Counted from the first letter of the stretch, positions 1-6,798 are shown. The stretch: 23,895 nucleotides of DNA from Petrocella sp024636985 (GCA_024636985.1 JAGXFY010000060.1:1-23895); one strand, 5' to 3'. Program-made: numbers and translations. The notes: a model not told the origin generated them from the sequence alone.

Positions 1-209
1 GGTAATACAGCTCCGAGGGGAAATCCTACTACTGTACAGGTTTTAACATCGCTGTCTTTTAATGCTTCACTGACAAATTTTGTATGGGCTACATTCACAC
101 AAACAGATGCAAAGCCATATTCTTTTGCTTCATTACATATTCTTTCAACTTCATCTCGTCTTGCATCCGGCTTTAATATGGTGTGGTCAATGTATTTCGC
201 TAGATTCAT
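1..209 (-). CDS. deoC: Deoxyribose-phosphate aldolase, 5' part only
   Basis: DeoC splits 2-deoxyribose-5-phosphate into glyceraldehyde-3-phosphate and acetaldehyde in deoxynucleoside catabolism, in the cytoplasm. The first 69 codons read MNLAKYIDHTILKPDA, then EVERICNEAKEYGFASVCV and TVVGFPLG. These are family hallmarks: the IDHTxLKPDA start, the substrate-contacting ASVCVN strand, and the VVGFPLG turn. The ATG at 207-209 has GGAGG six bases upstream. The gene runs off the left edge, so the catalytic lysine region is not visible. It has its own promoter (247-275) and is separate from the upstream asnA pair. The assignment is firm for such a short stretch. Confidence 0.93.
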   Translation of the reverse strand, partial: MNLAKYIDHTILKPDARRDEVERICNEAKEYGFASVCVNVAHTKFVSEALKDSDVKTCTVVGFPLGAVL

Positions 210-246
210 GGTTGTCCTCCTTTATTAATTATAATATCTTTACTTC

Positions 247-275
247 AGTCTAAGCCTATAATATACGAGTGTCAA
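247..275 (-). promoter_or_regulatory. Sigma-A type promoter of deoC
   Basis: On the minus strand a perfect TTGACA (270-275) lies 17 bases from TAGACT (247-252, 4/6 match to TATAAT). This gives a leader of about 30 bases before the deoC ribosome-binding site. Confidence 0.6.
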
Positions 276-291
276 TGCAACAACACCTTAT

Positions 292-305
292 TATGTCATG
301 ACATA
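292..305. promoter_or_regulatory. 14-bp perfect palindrome upstream of deoC promoter, possible operator
   Basis: TATGTCATGACATA is a perfect palindrome lying 16 bp upstream of the deoC -35 box and just past the stop codon of the preceding gene. No T-run follows on either strand, so it is not a terminator. Its size and symmetry suit a homodimeric regulator (GntR- or Crp-like sites have this general form), but the regulator cannot be named. Confidence 0.4.
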
Positions 306-308
306 GTA

Positions 309-815
309 TCATATCTTGCGGCTGTCATATGCCCAGTGTAAGAGGGCTTGTCTTTGCTTCTTTCTACAGGCCAAATCTAAGGGTAGACAATTTTTCTTTA
401 TAGCACCTATGTGACGTCTCATAGCTTTCCATCGCTTAATCTGTCTTAGATCCTCTTCTGGTAAACGTCTCCCATAATAATATCTACAATACCATTGAAA
501 CCAGCCCCTAGGATCACCCGGATATATCCAGCCTTTATCTTGCCATGCCTGTAAAGGTAGGGAGGCATCTACTTCGAAATAATTCAGATGGATGTCTTTC
601 TTCTCTGGTGATAGTTTTGCACCTTCAAACCATGATTTTGGAAATTCGGCCATGCAATCTGTCATATACTTACCACCAAAGACACCAAGTGCCAGCATCT
701 CCTTGGGTGTCAACTCCGGCTCAAACATTTCATGAAAGTTTTGACCTATTTCTTCAGTAAGATCATAATAACCTTCTTGCATTTTGTCTTTGAAATAAAT
801 ACGCTGATATGCCAT
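309..815 (-). CDS. Conserved protein of unknown function, 168 aa
   Basis: I cannot assign a function. The protein is soluble-looking and rich in aromatic and basic residues. Its middle holds GVFGGKYMTDC, then FPKSWFEGAKLS, and later PGDPRGWFQWYCRYYYGRR followed by EDLRQIKRW. This Trp/Tyr/Arg-dense block looks like a conserved family core, and I recall similar unannotated proteins in diverse bacteria and some eukaryotes, without a known role. Two adjacent ATGs (813-818) follow AGGAGG; the second (ending 815) has the better spacing of six bases against three. It lies 48 bases behind asnA on the same strand with no terminator between, so the two are probably co-transcribed. There is no signal peptide or membrane segment. 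Confidence 0.8.
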   Translation of the reverse strand: MAYQRIYFKDKMQEGYYDLTEEIGQNFHEMFEPELTPKEMLALGVFGGKYMTDCMAEFPKSWFEGAKLSPEKKDIHLNYFEVDASLPLQAWQDKGWIYPGDPRGWFQWYCRYYYGRRLPEEDLRQIKRWKAMRRHIGAIKKNCLPLDLACRKKQRQALLHWAYDSRKI

Positions 816-863
816 CATTGACCTCCTTTTACCATACTCATCTAGAAAATAACTTTCATTTTT

Positions 864-1886
864 CTAAAGTAGCATAATGTTGTTATCTCCACATAATTTG
901 ATCATTTCGTCCGGCCATATGGAGGATTGAACTTCTCCAATGTGTGCTTTACGTAAAAAATACATACACAACCTTGACTGACCTATACCACCACCCATGG
1001 TGTATGGCAGTTCGCCATTAAGCAGTGCTTGGTGGAAAGGGTATTTCCTTCGATCTTCACAACCGGATAATTCAAGTTGACGATTAAGGGCTTCTTCATC
1101 CACTCTAATCCCCATGGAGGACAATTCAAATGCACGTTCCAACAAAGGGTACCAAAACAGGATGTCACCGTTTAAAGTCCAATCATCATAGTCCGGAGCT
1201 CTTCCGTCATGTCGTTCTTTGGAATTAAGTGTATGACCGATTTGCATTAAGAACACTGCCTTTTTTTCCTTGGTAATCCTGTCTTCTCTTTCCTTAGGTG
1301 TTAAATCTGGGTATAGGTCTTCCAGTTCCTGAGTCGTCATAAAGGTTATTTCTTCCGGCAAAAAAACATCAATACTGGGATAATGCCGGGTAATCAGCGC
1401 CTCTGTGTCTTTAAATATTTTATAAATGTTGTTAACTGTATCTCTTAGGGTAAATTCATTTCTATCTTCTTTATGGATGATTTTTTCCCAGTCCCATTGA
1501 TCAACATAGATAGAGTGTAGATTATCCGTTTCCTCATCTCTACGTATGGCATTCATATCTGTATATAGGCCTTCTCCCACTTCAAACCTATAACGTTTCA
1601 AAGCCATTCTCTTCCACTTTGCAAGAGAATGTACAATCTCAACTTCTTTGTCGCCAATAGCCTTCACCTCAAAGGACACTGGCCGTTCCACCCCATTTAA
1701 GTTATCATTCATACCCGTTTCAGGTCTAACAAATAAGGGCGCAGAAACTCTTGATAGTTTAAGCTGTCTTGCTAAGTCCCTTTCAAAAAAGTCTTTAATA
1801 AGTTTGATGGCTTTTTCAGTTTCCTTAATATCCAAATCTGTTTTATACCCATTGGGCATTATTAGATTGTCCATAGTCTGCTCCAT
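864..1886 (-). CDS. asnA: Aspartate--ammonia ligase (AsnA type)
   Basis: AsnA makes asparagine from aspartate, ammonia and ATP (AMP-forming), and is related to class II aminoacyl-tRNA synthetases. The core is plain: ETEKAIKLIKDFFERDLA, RVSAPLFVRPETGMNDNLNGVERPVSF, IVHSLAKWKRMAL, IYVDQWDWEK, and the C-terminal TMGGGIGQSRLCM (class II motif 3-like). The reading frame is open upstream to a TTG at 1964, but that start has no ribosome-binding site. The ATG at 1884-1886 follows AAGGTGG at eight bases and gives 340 residues, close to the roughly 330 of E. coli AsnA. An ATG four codons further in is an alternative. A promoter at 2017-2045 precedes it. No T-box was found in the leader. Confidence 0.93.
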   Translation of the reverse strand: MEQTMDNLIMPNGYKTDLDIKETEKAIKLIKDFFERDLARQLKLSRVSAPLFVRPETGMNDNLNGVERPVSFEVKAIGDKEVEIVHSLAKWKRMALKRYRFEVGEGLYTDMNAIRRDEETDNLHSIYVDQWDWEKIIHKEDRNEFTLRDTVNNIYKIFKDTEALITRHYPSIDVFLPEEITFMTTQELEDLYPDLTPKEREDRITKEKKAVFLMQIGHTLNSKERHDGRAPDYDDWTLNGDILFWYPLLERAFELSSMGIRVDEEALNRQLELSGCEDRRKYPFHQALLNGELPYTMGGGIGQSRLCMYFLRKAHIGEVQSSIWPDEMIKLCGDNNIMLL

Positions 1887-2016
1887 ACAATGATCCACCT
1901 TTTCTTGTCCAAATTCTGATTTTATCCTATTTACTATCATATCGAATCCTACGTTTATTGGCAAGCTTTTATCGACTTCTAAGTATGATTTGGAAGATAA
2001 AAGAGTGTATATGCAT

Positions 2017-2045
2017 ATTATATTTTGAAATAGGTCCCTTGAAAA
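2017..2045 (-). promoter_or_regulatory. Probable promoter of asnA
   Basis: TTTTCA (2040-2045, 4/6) is 17 bases from a perfect TATAAT (2017-2022). The implied leader of about 120 bases can fold through CTTTTATC pairing with GATAAAAG. No T-box signature is present in it. Confidence 0.55.
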
Positions 2046-2081
2046 CCCTTCCAGCAGACTGTATAATTACGGTCTCCAGTT

Positions 2082-2154
2082 GGTGCGTCCTGCACCAAAC
2101 GTCGGCGGTCTGCATCCATGCAGACAGACAAATTTCATACCGAGGCAAAGCCTC
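2082..2154. repeat. Cluster of three short hairpins
   Basis: Inverted repeats follow one another: TGGTGCgtcctGCACCA, TCTGCAtccaTGCAGA, and GAGGCaaaGCCTC followed by TTTTCTT on the plus strand. Read on the minus strand, the first two loops expose AGGAC and TGGA. The last hairpin with its T-run could act as a weak terminator for plus-strand transcription. Confidence 0.55.
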
Positions 2155-2169
2155 TTTTCTTACTTCCAG

Positions 2170-2190
2170 GAACTTCATGGTCGGTATTGG
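2170..2190 (+). repeat. 21-base motif repeated upstream of murL
   Basis: This sequence, containing GAACTTCATGGTCGGT, recurs on the minus strand at 6799-6819 with one mismatch in 21. Both copies sit just downstream of a hairpin plus T-run in the same relative orientation. A match this long is unlikely by chance in 24 kb, so it may mark a dispersed intergenic element. Confidence 0.5.
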
Positions 2191-2415
2191 CTTAAAGGCT
2201 TATTCAACCCTTTTGCATTTACAAAAGAAGCCAGACCTGATAAAAAGGAAACAAAAGACCTATACAGATGTTTGGAATCATCAGACAGTCGCAGAGAGTA
2301 TTGGGTTAGTAGATGGCAAGTATTGTCTTACAAAGGAACTAAGGGGCATCATTTAATCTACATTTGTTAAAAAGACATAAGAAAAAGTGAAACCAGATGT
2401 GTAGAGGATAAAGTT

Positions 2416-2520
2416 CCTGGAATGACTATGTTGCAAAACGCCAGAATACAGGGATGTATTCCACCTTCGTTTGATACATGGACGTATCAACGAAGGTCGT
2501 TTGCAATGTAGTCATGGAGG
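2416..2520 (+). ncRNA. Three-way-junction inverted repeat with GGA loops, candidate CsrA-binding RNA
   Basis: An outer stem pairs CCT (2416-2418), ATGACTA (2422-2428) and TTGCAAAACG (2431-2440) with CGTTTGCAA (2498-2506), TAGTCAT (2509-2515) and AGG (2518-2520). It encloses two hairpins: GAATACA-ggga-TGTATTC (2444-2461), and a 13-bp stem closing an ATGGAC loop (2464-2496). The first loop region, ATACAGGGATGT, matches the CsrA binding consensus RUACARGGAUGU at 12 of 12 positions; the second, ATACATGGACGT, at 10 of 12. The fold is seen in the sequence. That it is transcribed and binds CsrA is inference, and no clear promoter was found. Confidence 0.45.
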
Positions 2521-2723
2521 GGCTTTTAGCCGATGAATTTAGATATACTAAAGTCTAGTAGCCACAATCCTAAATGGACTGGCTTTTTAAGTATGCAAAA
2601 TTAATGGAAAAGGTACAATGAATTTTAAAACTATGGTAAGATGGTTTTCATAGAACTCATAATATCTTATCAGGATTTTTCTATCCTTACTTTTCCGACA
2701 GTAAATTAACGCGACCAACCAAT

Positions 2724-2760
2724 ATTAAATAGTTGCTAATTTGACGCAACTGTTTTACTA
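2724..2760 (+). promoter_or_regulatory. msrA: Promoter region of msrA with an inverted repeat
   Basis: AGTTGC (2732-2737) and GCAACT (2747-2752) form an inverted repeat around a nine-base spacer. It overlaps the only plausible -35 elements: TTGCTA, 17 bases from TACTAT, or alternatively TTGACG. The repeat could be an operator or simply a leader hairpin. The promoter elements are weak, so the exact start is uncertain. Confidence 0.35.
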
Positions 2761-2788
2761 TGAATTAAAGAAAGGAGTTGTTGTACAG

Positions 2789-3289
2789 ATGAAAGAAATC
2801 GTATTTGCAGGCGGTTGTTTTTGGGGTGTTGAAGCCTATTTCAAGCTTATCGATGGTGTTGTGACATCTACTGTAGGTTATGCTAACGGTCATAAAGAAA
2901 ACCCAACCTATGACGAAGTTTGCTCAAAGAAGACCGGTCATTCAGAAGCTTGTTACTTAACCTATGATGAAGACAAAATAAGCCTTGCTGAATTACTCAA
3001 AGCTTATTGGGCTATTGTTGATCCAACGGTATTGAATCGTCAAGGGCCTGATGTAGGCGAACAATACCGGACCGGTATCTATTTTACTCATCAAGAGGAC
3101 CTAGAAATTATTAATACATCCAAACTGGAAGAGCAAAAAAAATATTCTGCGCCGATTGTAACTGAAATTCAGCCCCTTACAAAGTTTTGGGACGCAGAAG
3201 CTTATCATCAAGACTATTTGGAAAAGAATCCTTATGGTTATTGCCATATACCCTTAGATGAGATTCGTAAAAAGATGAACAAGTCCTGA
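2789..3289 (+). CDS. msrA: Peptide-methionine (S)-S-oxide reductase MsrA
   Basis: MsrA reduces the S-epimer of methionine sulfoxide in proteins, repairing oxidative damage in the cytoplasm. The N-terminal GGCFWG motif puts the catalytic cysteine at residue 10. TVGYANG, NPTYDEVCSKKTGHSE, DPTVLNRQGPDVGEQYRTGIY and EAYHQDYLEKNPYGYCH are all typical of the family. The ATG at 2789 gives 166 residues, the usual MsrA length. An upstream in-frame extension would add 16 unrelated residues and is rejected. AGGAG lies 11 bases upstream, a little far. No MsrB domain is fused. It is the only plus-strand gene in the window and is convergent with the membrane-protein gene at 3390. Confidence 0.97.
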   Translation: MKEIVFAGGCFWGVEAYFKLIDGVVTSTVGYANGHKENPTYDEVCSKKTGHSEACYLTYDEDKISLAELLKAYWAIVDPTVLNRQGPDVGEQYRTGIYFTHQEDLEIINTSKLEEQKKYSAPIVTEIQPLTKFWDAEAYHQDYLEKNPYGYCHIPLDEIRKKMNKS

Positions 3290-3312
3290 TAAAAACACAT
3301 CCCTTCAAAAAA

Positions 3313-3346
3313 AGGCAACCAAAGATATCAATATCTTTGGTTGCCT
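3313..3346 (-). terminator. Intrinsic terminator of the 3390-3857 gene
   Basis: AGGCAACCAAAGAT pairs perfectly over 14 bp with ATCTTTGGTTGCCT, and on the minus strand the hairpin is followed by TTTTTTT. It lies just past the msrA stop codon. On the plus strand no T-run follows it. Confidence 0.85.
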
Positions 3347-3362
3347 AAATCTCACCTTATAG

Positions 3363-3391
3363 ATCGTCTCATAACCATGAGGCGATTTTTT
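3363..3391 (+). terminator. Intrinsic terminator of msrA
   Basis: ATCGTCTCAT-aacc-ATGAGGCGAT forms a 10-bp stem (one G-T pair) followed by TTTTTT on the plus strand. Its T-run overlaps the stop codon of the convergent gene. Confidence 0.8.
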
Positions 3392-3857
3392 ATACTACTT
3401 CTACTGGTGTATTATCTTTAATTTTAAATAAGATGATACCAGGTGCTATAATGGCAAATACAATTGAAAGTATAAGGTATAATGTTGCACTTTCCGCTGC
3501 ATACATCTTATAAAGTTTGAACATACACATAAAGGAGAGTACCATATACGCCAGACCAATCAAAGTACCGATTAATGGAATAGCGCCTAATACGACTGTT
3601 GCAGCAAATCCGATTAATAAAATCATTTCTGCTTTTTCATATTTGTTGGCACCAAATTCTATGGTTCTAACAAGCTTACCAATGATGTATATGTTACCGA
3701 CAGGCACCCATGCTAACCAGGGATTTTCAATGCCTTGGTTCTGTGCCATTTTCATAAGACCTATTGCCATCAATACATAATTGGCAATACCAATCAATAA
3801 AAATAAGAACATAAAACCGCCAAATAATGCTAAAATTGCGCCTCCGTCATTGTACAT
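3390..3857 (-). CDS. Small four-helix membrane protein, function unknown
   Basis: A 155-residue hydrophobic protein with about four transmembrane helices: residues ~8-34 (ALFGGFMFLFLLIGIANYVL), ~78-96, ~98-114, and ~124-144. Between helices 1 and 2 is a cytosolic-looking segment with MAQNQGIENPWLAWVPVGNIY. This NPWLAWVPxGN type of signature is seen in a family of small uncharacterised membrane proteins (DUF5684-like); I cannot give it a role. The ATG at 3857 follows GGGAG at good spacing. It has its own promoter (3926-3954) and terminator, so it is a single-gene unit downstream of murD2, though some read-through from murD2 is possible. Confidence 0.85.
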   Translation of the reverse strand: MYNDGGAILALFGGFMFLFLLIGIANYVLMAIGLMKMAQNQGIENPWLAWVPVGNIYIIGKLVRTIEFGANKYEKAEMILLIGFAATVVLGAIPLIGTLIGLAYMVLSFMCMFKLYKMYAAESATLYLILSIVFAIIAPGIILFKIKDNTPVEVV

Positions 3858-3925
3858 ATCATTTCTCCCTTTTCTCTCTGTTACTCTACTCTATTATTGT
3901 TAGTTTCATAAAATACTATAATTAT

Positions 3926-3954
3926 ATTTTATTATTATAAGTATTGTTTGTCAA
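3926..3954 (-). promoter_or_regulatory. Promoter of the 3390-3857 membrane-protein gene
   Basis: A perfect TTGACA (3949-3954) is separated by 17 bases from TAAAAT (3926-3931, 5/6) on the minus strand, within very AT-rich sequence between murD2 and this gene. Confidence 0.75.
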
Positions 3955-3966
3955 TGCAAACCTTAT

Positions 3967-5328
3967 TTACAACCAATCCTTAACAAATGATTCAAAATGC
4001 CTACCTCGTGATTCGAAATTCTTATAGACGCCATAGGAGGCAGCTGCCGGTGACAGTAAACATATGCTATCCCTAACAGTAATCCTCTTACCGGTAGCGA
4101 CCGCCTCTTCCATATCTTTGGCCAAAAATAGTCGTTCCTGATGTTCTAACCTGTTATATAACTGGTGGCCTGTCGTTGGTAATAAGATAACTTTCAATAA
4201 CTCATGGTCATTGATATAATCCACCAAACACCCATAATCTACTCCTCTGTCCATACCGCCTATTATAACCGAGTCCACTTTTTGAAGGGCATTAATAGCT
4301 GCAATGGTAGCTTGAGGTATGGTTGAGATGGAATCATTATAGAAGTTCACACCATTTACATTTGCAACAAAAGCCAACCTATGGGGTAGTCCTGGAAACA
4401 TCCCAATAACCTTTTCTCGTCTTTCTGATTGGTTATAACCTAATAATAAAGTTATATATGTAGCTACACCGATATTGATTAGGTTATGGTCACCCATTAA
4501 ATGTCTTTTCAAACTCTGATCTAAGTGCAGAGTTTCAAAATCACCTACCAAATCTATGCCACTTGGGGTCACGATTAAGCCTGTGTTTACTGAATCATCC
4601 TTTGTAATGGGAATAAGCTTACCTTTATACCCACTTAGTCTTTTTGGGATTTCCTTATCCAAAGCACTATAAATCAGCGTATCTTCTTCACTTTGATACC
4701 TACCTATGTTCATTTTGGCTTCTGCGTAATGATCATAAGACGCATAGTGGTCCAAATGCTCTTGGAATATATTAAGTACAATACCATACTTAGGTGATAC
4801 ACTCACAGTTTCCAGTTGATGTGAGGAGAGTTCATAGACAAAAAAAGTGAAGGGATCTTTTTCCAGAATATAGTCAAAAGGCGGTTTTCCGATATTGCCA
4901 ATCAACTCAACATCCAAGCCCTCCGCTTTTAAAAGCTCATAAATAAGTGTAGATACCGTACTTTTGCCTTTCGTTCCGGTGATACCTACCATATGGTCTT
5001 TGTAGACCTTAATAAACTCATTACTCTGTGACGTTATTTTATTAGGCTCTATAAAACCTTTTAGATGCATAAGAGGTATACCCGGACTTTTAAAAACCAT
5101 ATCTACATCTTTGTCAAAATCCAAATAACGTTTTTTAGGATAGAAATAGGTCGATATATCTAGGTCTAGAAGTAGGTCATCCGGATTTTCGATGTTCTGA
5201 TCCATGACTTGAATAAGGCACTTGTCACTTACGGATCTGATGAACCGATAAGTTGACATGCCCTCTTGTCCAAAGCCTAGAATCACAATCTTTTTATTAT
5301 CAAATTGACTTTTCCAATAATCTATCAT
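3967..5328 (-). CDS. murD2: UDP-N-acetylmuramoyl-L-alanine--L-glutamate ligase, MurD2 type
   Basis: This is a Mur ligase of the MurD fold (453 aa): an N-terminal UDP-binding domain (KIVILGFGQEGMSTYRFI, residues ~13-30), FKSPGIP at ~79-84, the ATP-binding loop GITGTKGKST at 115-124, and the central ELSSHQL and FQEHLDHY metal/nucleotide region. The C-terminal domain has YNDSISTIPQAT and IIGGMDRGVDY. Ordinary MurD adds D-glutamate; MurD2 of Xanthomonas adds L-glutamate, and the product is then epimerised by MurL. The L-Glu assignment rests on the neighbour: the ATG overlaps the murL stop codon by four bases (translational coupling). Sequence alone does not prove substrate chirality, and a D-Glu-using MurD cannot be excluded. 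Confidence 0.8.
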   Translation of the reverse strand: MIDYWKSQFDNKKIVILGFGQEGMSTYRFIRSVSDKCLIQVMDQNIENPDDLLLDLDISTYFYPKKRYLDFDKDVDMVFKSPGIPLMHLKGFIEPNKITSQSNEFIKVYKDHMVGITGTKGKSTVSTLIYELLKAEGLDVELIGNIGKPPFDYILEKDPFTFFVYELSSHQLETVSVSPKYGIVLNIFQEHLDHYASYDHYAEAKMNIGRYQSEEDTLIYSALDKEIPKRLSGYKGKLIPITKDDSVNTGLIVTPSGIDLVGDFETLHLDQSLKRHLMGDHNLINIGVATYITLLLGYNQSERREKVIGMFPGLPHRLAFVANVNGVNFYNDSISTIPQATIAAINALQKVDSVIIGGMDRGVDYGCLVDYINDHELLKVILLPTTGHQLYNRLEHQERLFLAKDMEEAVATGKRITVRDSICLLSPAAASYGVYKNFESRGRHFESFVKDWL

Positions 5329-6698
5329 AGCTTTTCCTCAACCAATCTCAAATAGTGATCCGGTATATCATTTTCTTCTTCAAACCGACTAGGTGGATAA
5401 ATCGTGTTAAGGGGTATAATTTGTTCAAAAGCCTTAACCAGACTTGGTTTTGGTTTGTTCTTTTCTTCCAGTTCTTCTATAATGCGCTTCACGGACCAAC
5501 GAATCTCATCAATGGTACCCACACATTCAAAAGGTTTAACCTCTTTGACGCCGATCAGTTCAAGAAATATAGGTTCTAAGTCCATGTTATCCAACAGATT
5601 ATACCCGAAAATACGAATCAATGCCTCTTCTGACATATAGGGTGCTAGAATCGTATAAACAAAAAGGCATTTGGAGCAGTGACCACACCAGCTGTTATCT
5701 TTTTTACCTCGGTTACAGCTTCTAAAAACCTCATGATAAGCCTCGTGTTTTGCAAATCTTTCTGCTATATCTATTTCATACAGGGGTCTGAGTAAACTAA
5801 AATAGTGAATGTCCCGAATCAAGTATCGGTTCACATAATCATTAAAATCCTTTTCAAATTCATAGCTTTTAGAATATTGGTGGTTAAAGCTGGCACCAAG
5901 AACCGTTGATTCATTGGCGCTACGTTCATTGGATAAGGGTATATACCGTTTGCCGACTAAGGCAGCTCCTAGTATCGCTATGAAACCTAATATGGCTGAA
6001 AAAGGCACATGTCCGTTAAGAAAGCCTTCATCATTCATTTTTAGTATTTTTTTATCAATATAGCGTTTGGCCAAAAGATAATTTTTATACCCGGCAACAT
6101 GAATACAATCAATCGCTGCTTGAGGTGGGCTCATGACAAAACACAGGTTATCCTCTTTCATGCCTTTAAGAAGTTCCAAGGTCACCACGGAATCCTTCCC
6201 ACCACCAACCGGAATTAGATTCCCTGACAAATCCAAATCAATCTCTTCAAAAATATTTGGCCATTTATGGTCACAAGTAAAATGGACCAAATTAGATTCG
6301 GTCACTTCTTCTGACATCCCATTTAGGTAAATTAGTTCTCCTAGTCCGTGATAGAATAATTTTTGCCACCATTTATTCTGCTCAACATCAATGGTACCAC
6401 ATGCAATTACATAGGATTTGGGACATACACTCTTATAGTAATTAATCCCCTCAATCAAACCAATGGAGAATATGAGGGCATCTAATCTATTTAACCCCTC
6501 AAGGTTCAGGTGCTCATCCAGCTCGTGGATCAGTTCATAACTGACACGATGAAAAAAAGTTATAGGGGATTGGTTGTCACCCTCTAACCTATATTGATAA
6601 TTCAGCATCAACTTCTCATCTATGGTTTCCACCTGATAACTTTCATATATAAATCGATCATATTCTGCTGATAAACTATGGTATTGCTCCAAGCTCAT
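5325..6698 (-). CDS. murL: UDP-N-acetylmuramoyl-L-alanyl-L-glutamate epimerase MurL
   Basis: MurL converts the terminal L-Glu of UDP-MurNAc-L-Ala-L-Glu to D-Glu in an ATP-consuming reaction, bypassing glutamate racemase MurI. Visible family features are FYHGLGE (~116-121), the PP-loop-like GGGKDS (165-170), NGHVPFSA (~228-235), PLSNERSANES (~254-264), NHQYSKSYEFEKDFNDYV, SLLRPLYEI, SCNRGKK followed by a cysteine cluster WCGHCSKC (337-344), FGYNLLDN, and KPFECVG. These align by eye along their length with the Xanthomonas protein as I recall it. The ATG ending at 6698 has GGAGG seven bases upstream; the earlier in-frame GTG codons overlap that site and are rejected. The product is 457 aa. It has its own promoter and is coupled to murD2. 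Confidence 0.9.
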   Translation of the reverse strand: MSLEQYHSLSAEYDRFIYESYQVETIDEKLMLNYQYRLEGDNQSPITFFHRVSYELIHELDEHLNLEGLNRLDALIFSIGLIEGINYYKSVCPKSYVIACGTIDVEQNKWWQKLFYHGLGELIYLNGMSEEVTESNLVHFTCDHKWPNIFEEIDLDLSGNLIPVGGGKDSVVTLELLKGMKEDNLCFVMSPPQAAIDCIHVAGYKNYLLAKRYIDKKILKMNDEGFLNGHVPFSAILGFIAILGAALVGKRYIPLSNERSANESTVLGASFNHQYSKSYEFEKDFNDYVNRYLIRDIHYFSLLRPLYEIDIAERFAKHEAYHEVFRSCNRGKKDNSWCGHCSKCLFVYTILAPYMSEEALIRIFGYNLLDNMDLEPIFLELIGVKEVKPFECVGTIDEIRWSVKRIIEELEEKNKPKPSLVKAFEQIIPLNTIYPPSRFEEENDIPDHYLRLVEEKL

Positions 6699-6753
6699 AA
6701 TAATCCCTCCGATATCCACCACGGCCCTTTAGGACCTCTTCGGTGTCATTGAA

Positions 6754-6782
6754 ATTATAACAAATATTCCTGAAGAGCACAA
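6754..6782 (-). promoter_or_regulatory. Promoter of murL-murD2
   Basis: A perfect TATAAT (6754-6759) with the extended TG one base upstream lies 17 bases from TTGTGC (6777-6782, 3/6). The short leader contains GGTCC-taaa-GGGCC, a small hairpin ending about 20 bases before the murL ribosome-binding site. Confidence 0.65.
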
Positions 6783-6798
6783 TAATACATATTCTCAA

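Larger units (their letters stand above)
1887..2788. other. Gene-free region between divergent asnA and msrA
   Basis: About 900 bases without a convincing gene. From left to right it holds the asnA leader and promoter, a group of short hairpins (2082-2154), a 21-base motif repeated near murL (2170-2190), a stretch open in two forward frames but with no start or ribosome-binding site (2200-2370), a large inverted-repeat structure (2416-2520), an AT-rich stretch, and the msrA promoter region. The overlapping forward frames here translate to unrelated low-quality peptides, so I do not call them genes. Confidence 0.7.

Noticed and set aside
1887..1964. A 26-residue N-terminal extension of AsnA from a TTG
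   Set aside because: No ribosome-binding site, no similarity to AsnA N-termini, and the ATG at 1886 gives the standard length with a good site upstream.
1887..2050. T-box riboswitch for asnA
   Set aside because: No AGGGTGGNACCGCG-like sequence, no specifier stem and no terminator were found between the promoter and asnA.
1958..2370. Overlapping plus-strand open frames of 132 and 96 codons, possibly a decayed gene
   Set aside because: They run through hairpins, lack ribosome-binding sites, and neither translation resembles a known family; both frames are equally open, which suggests chance.
6699..6722. Eight-residue N-terminal extension of MurL from GTG codons
   Set aside because: It includes the GGAGG that serves the downstream ATG and has no ribosome-binding site of its own.
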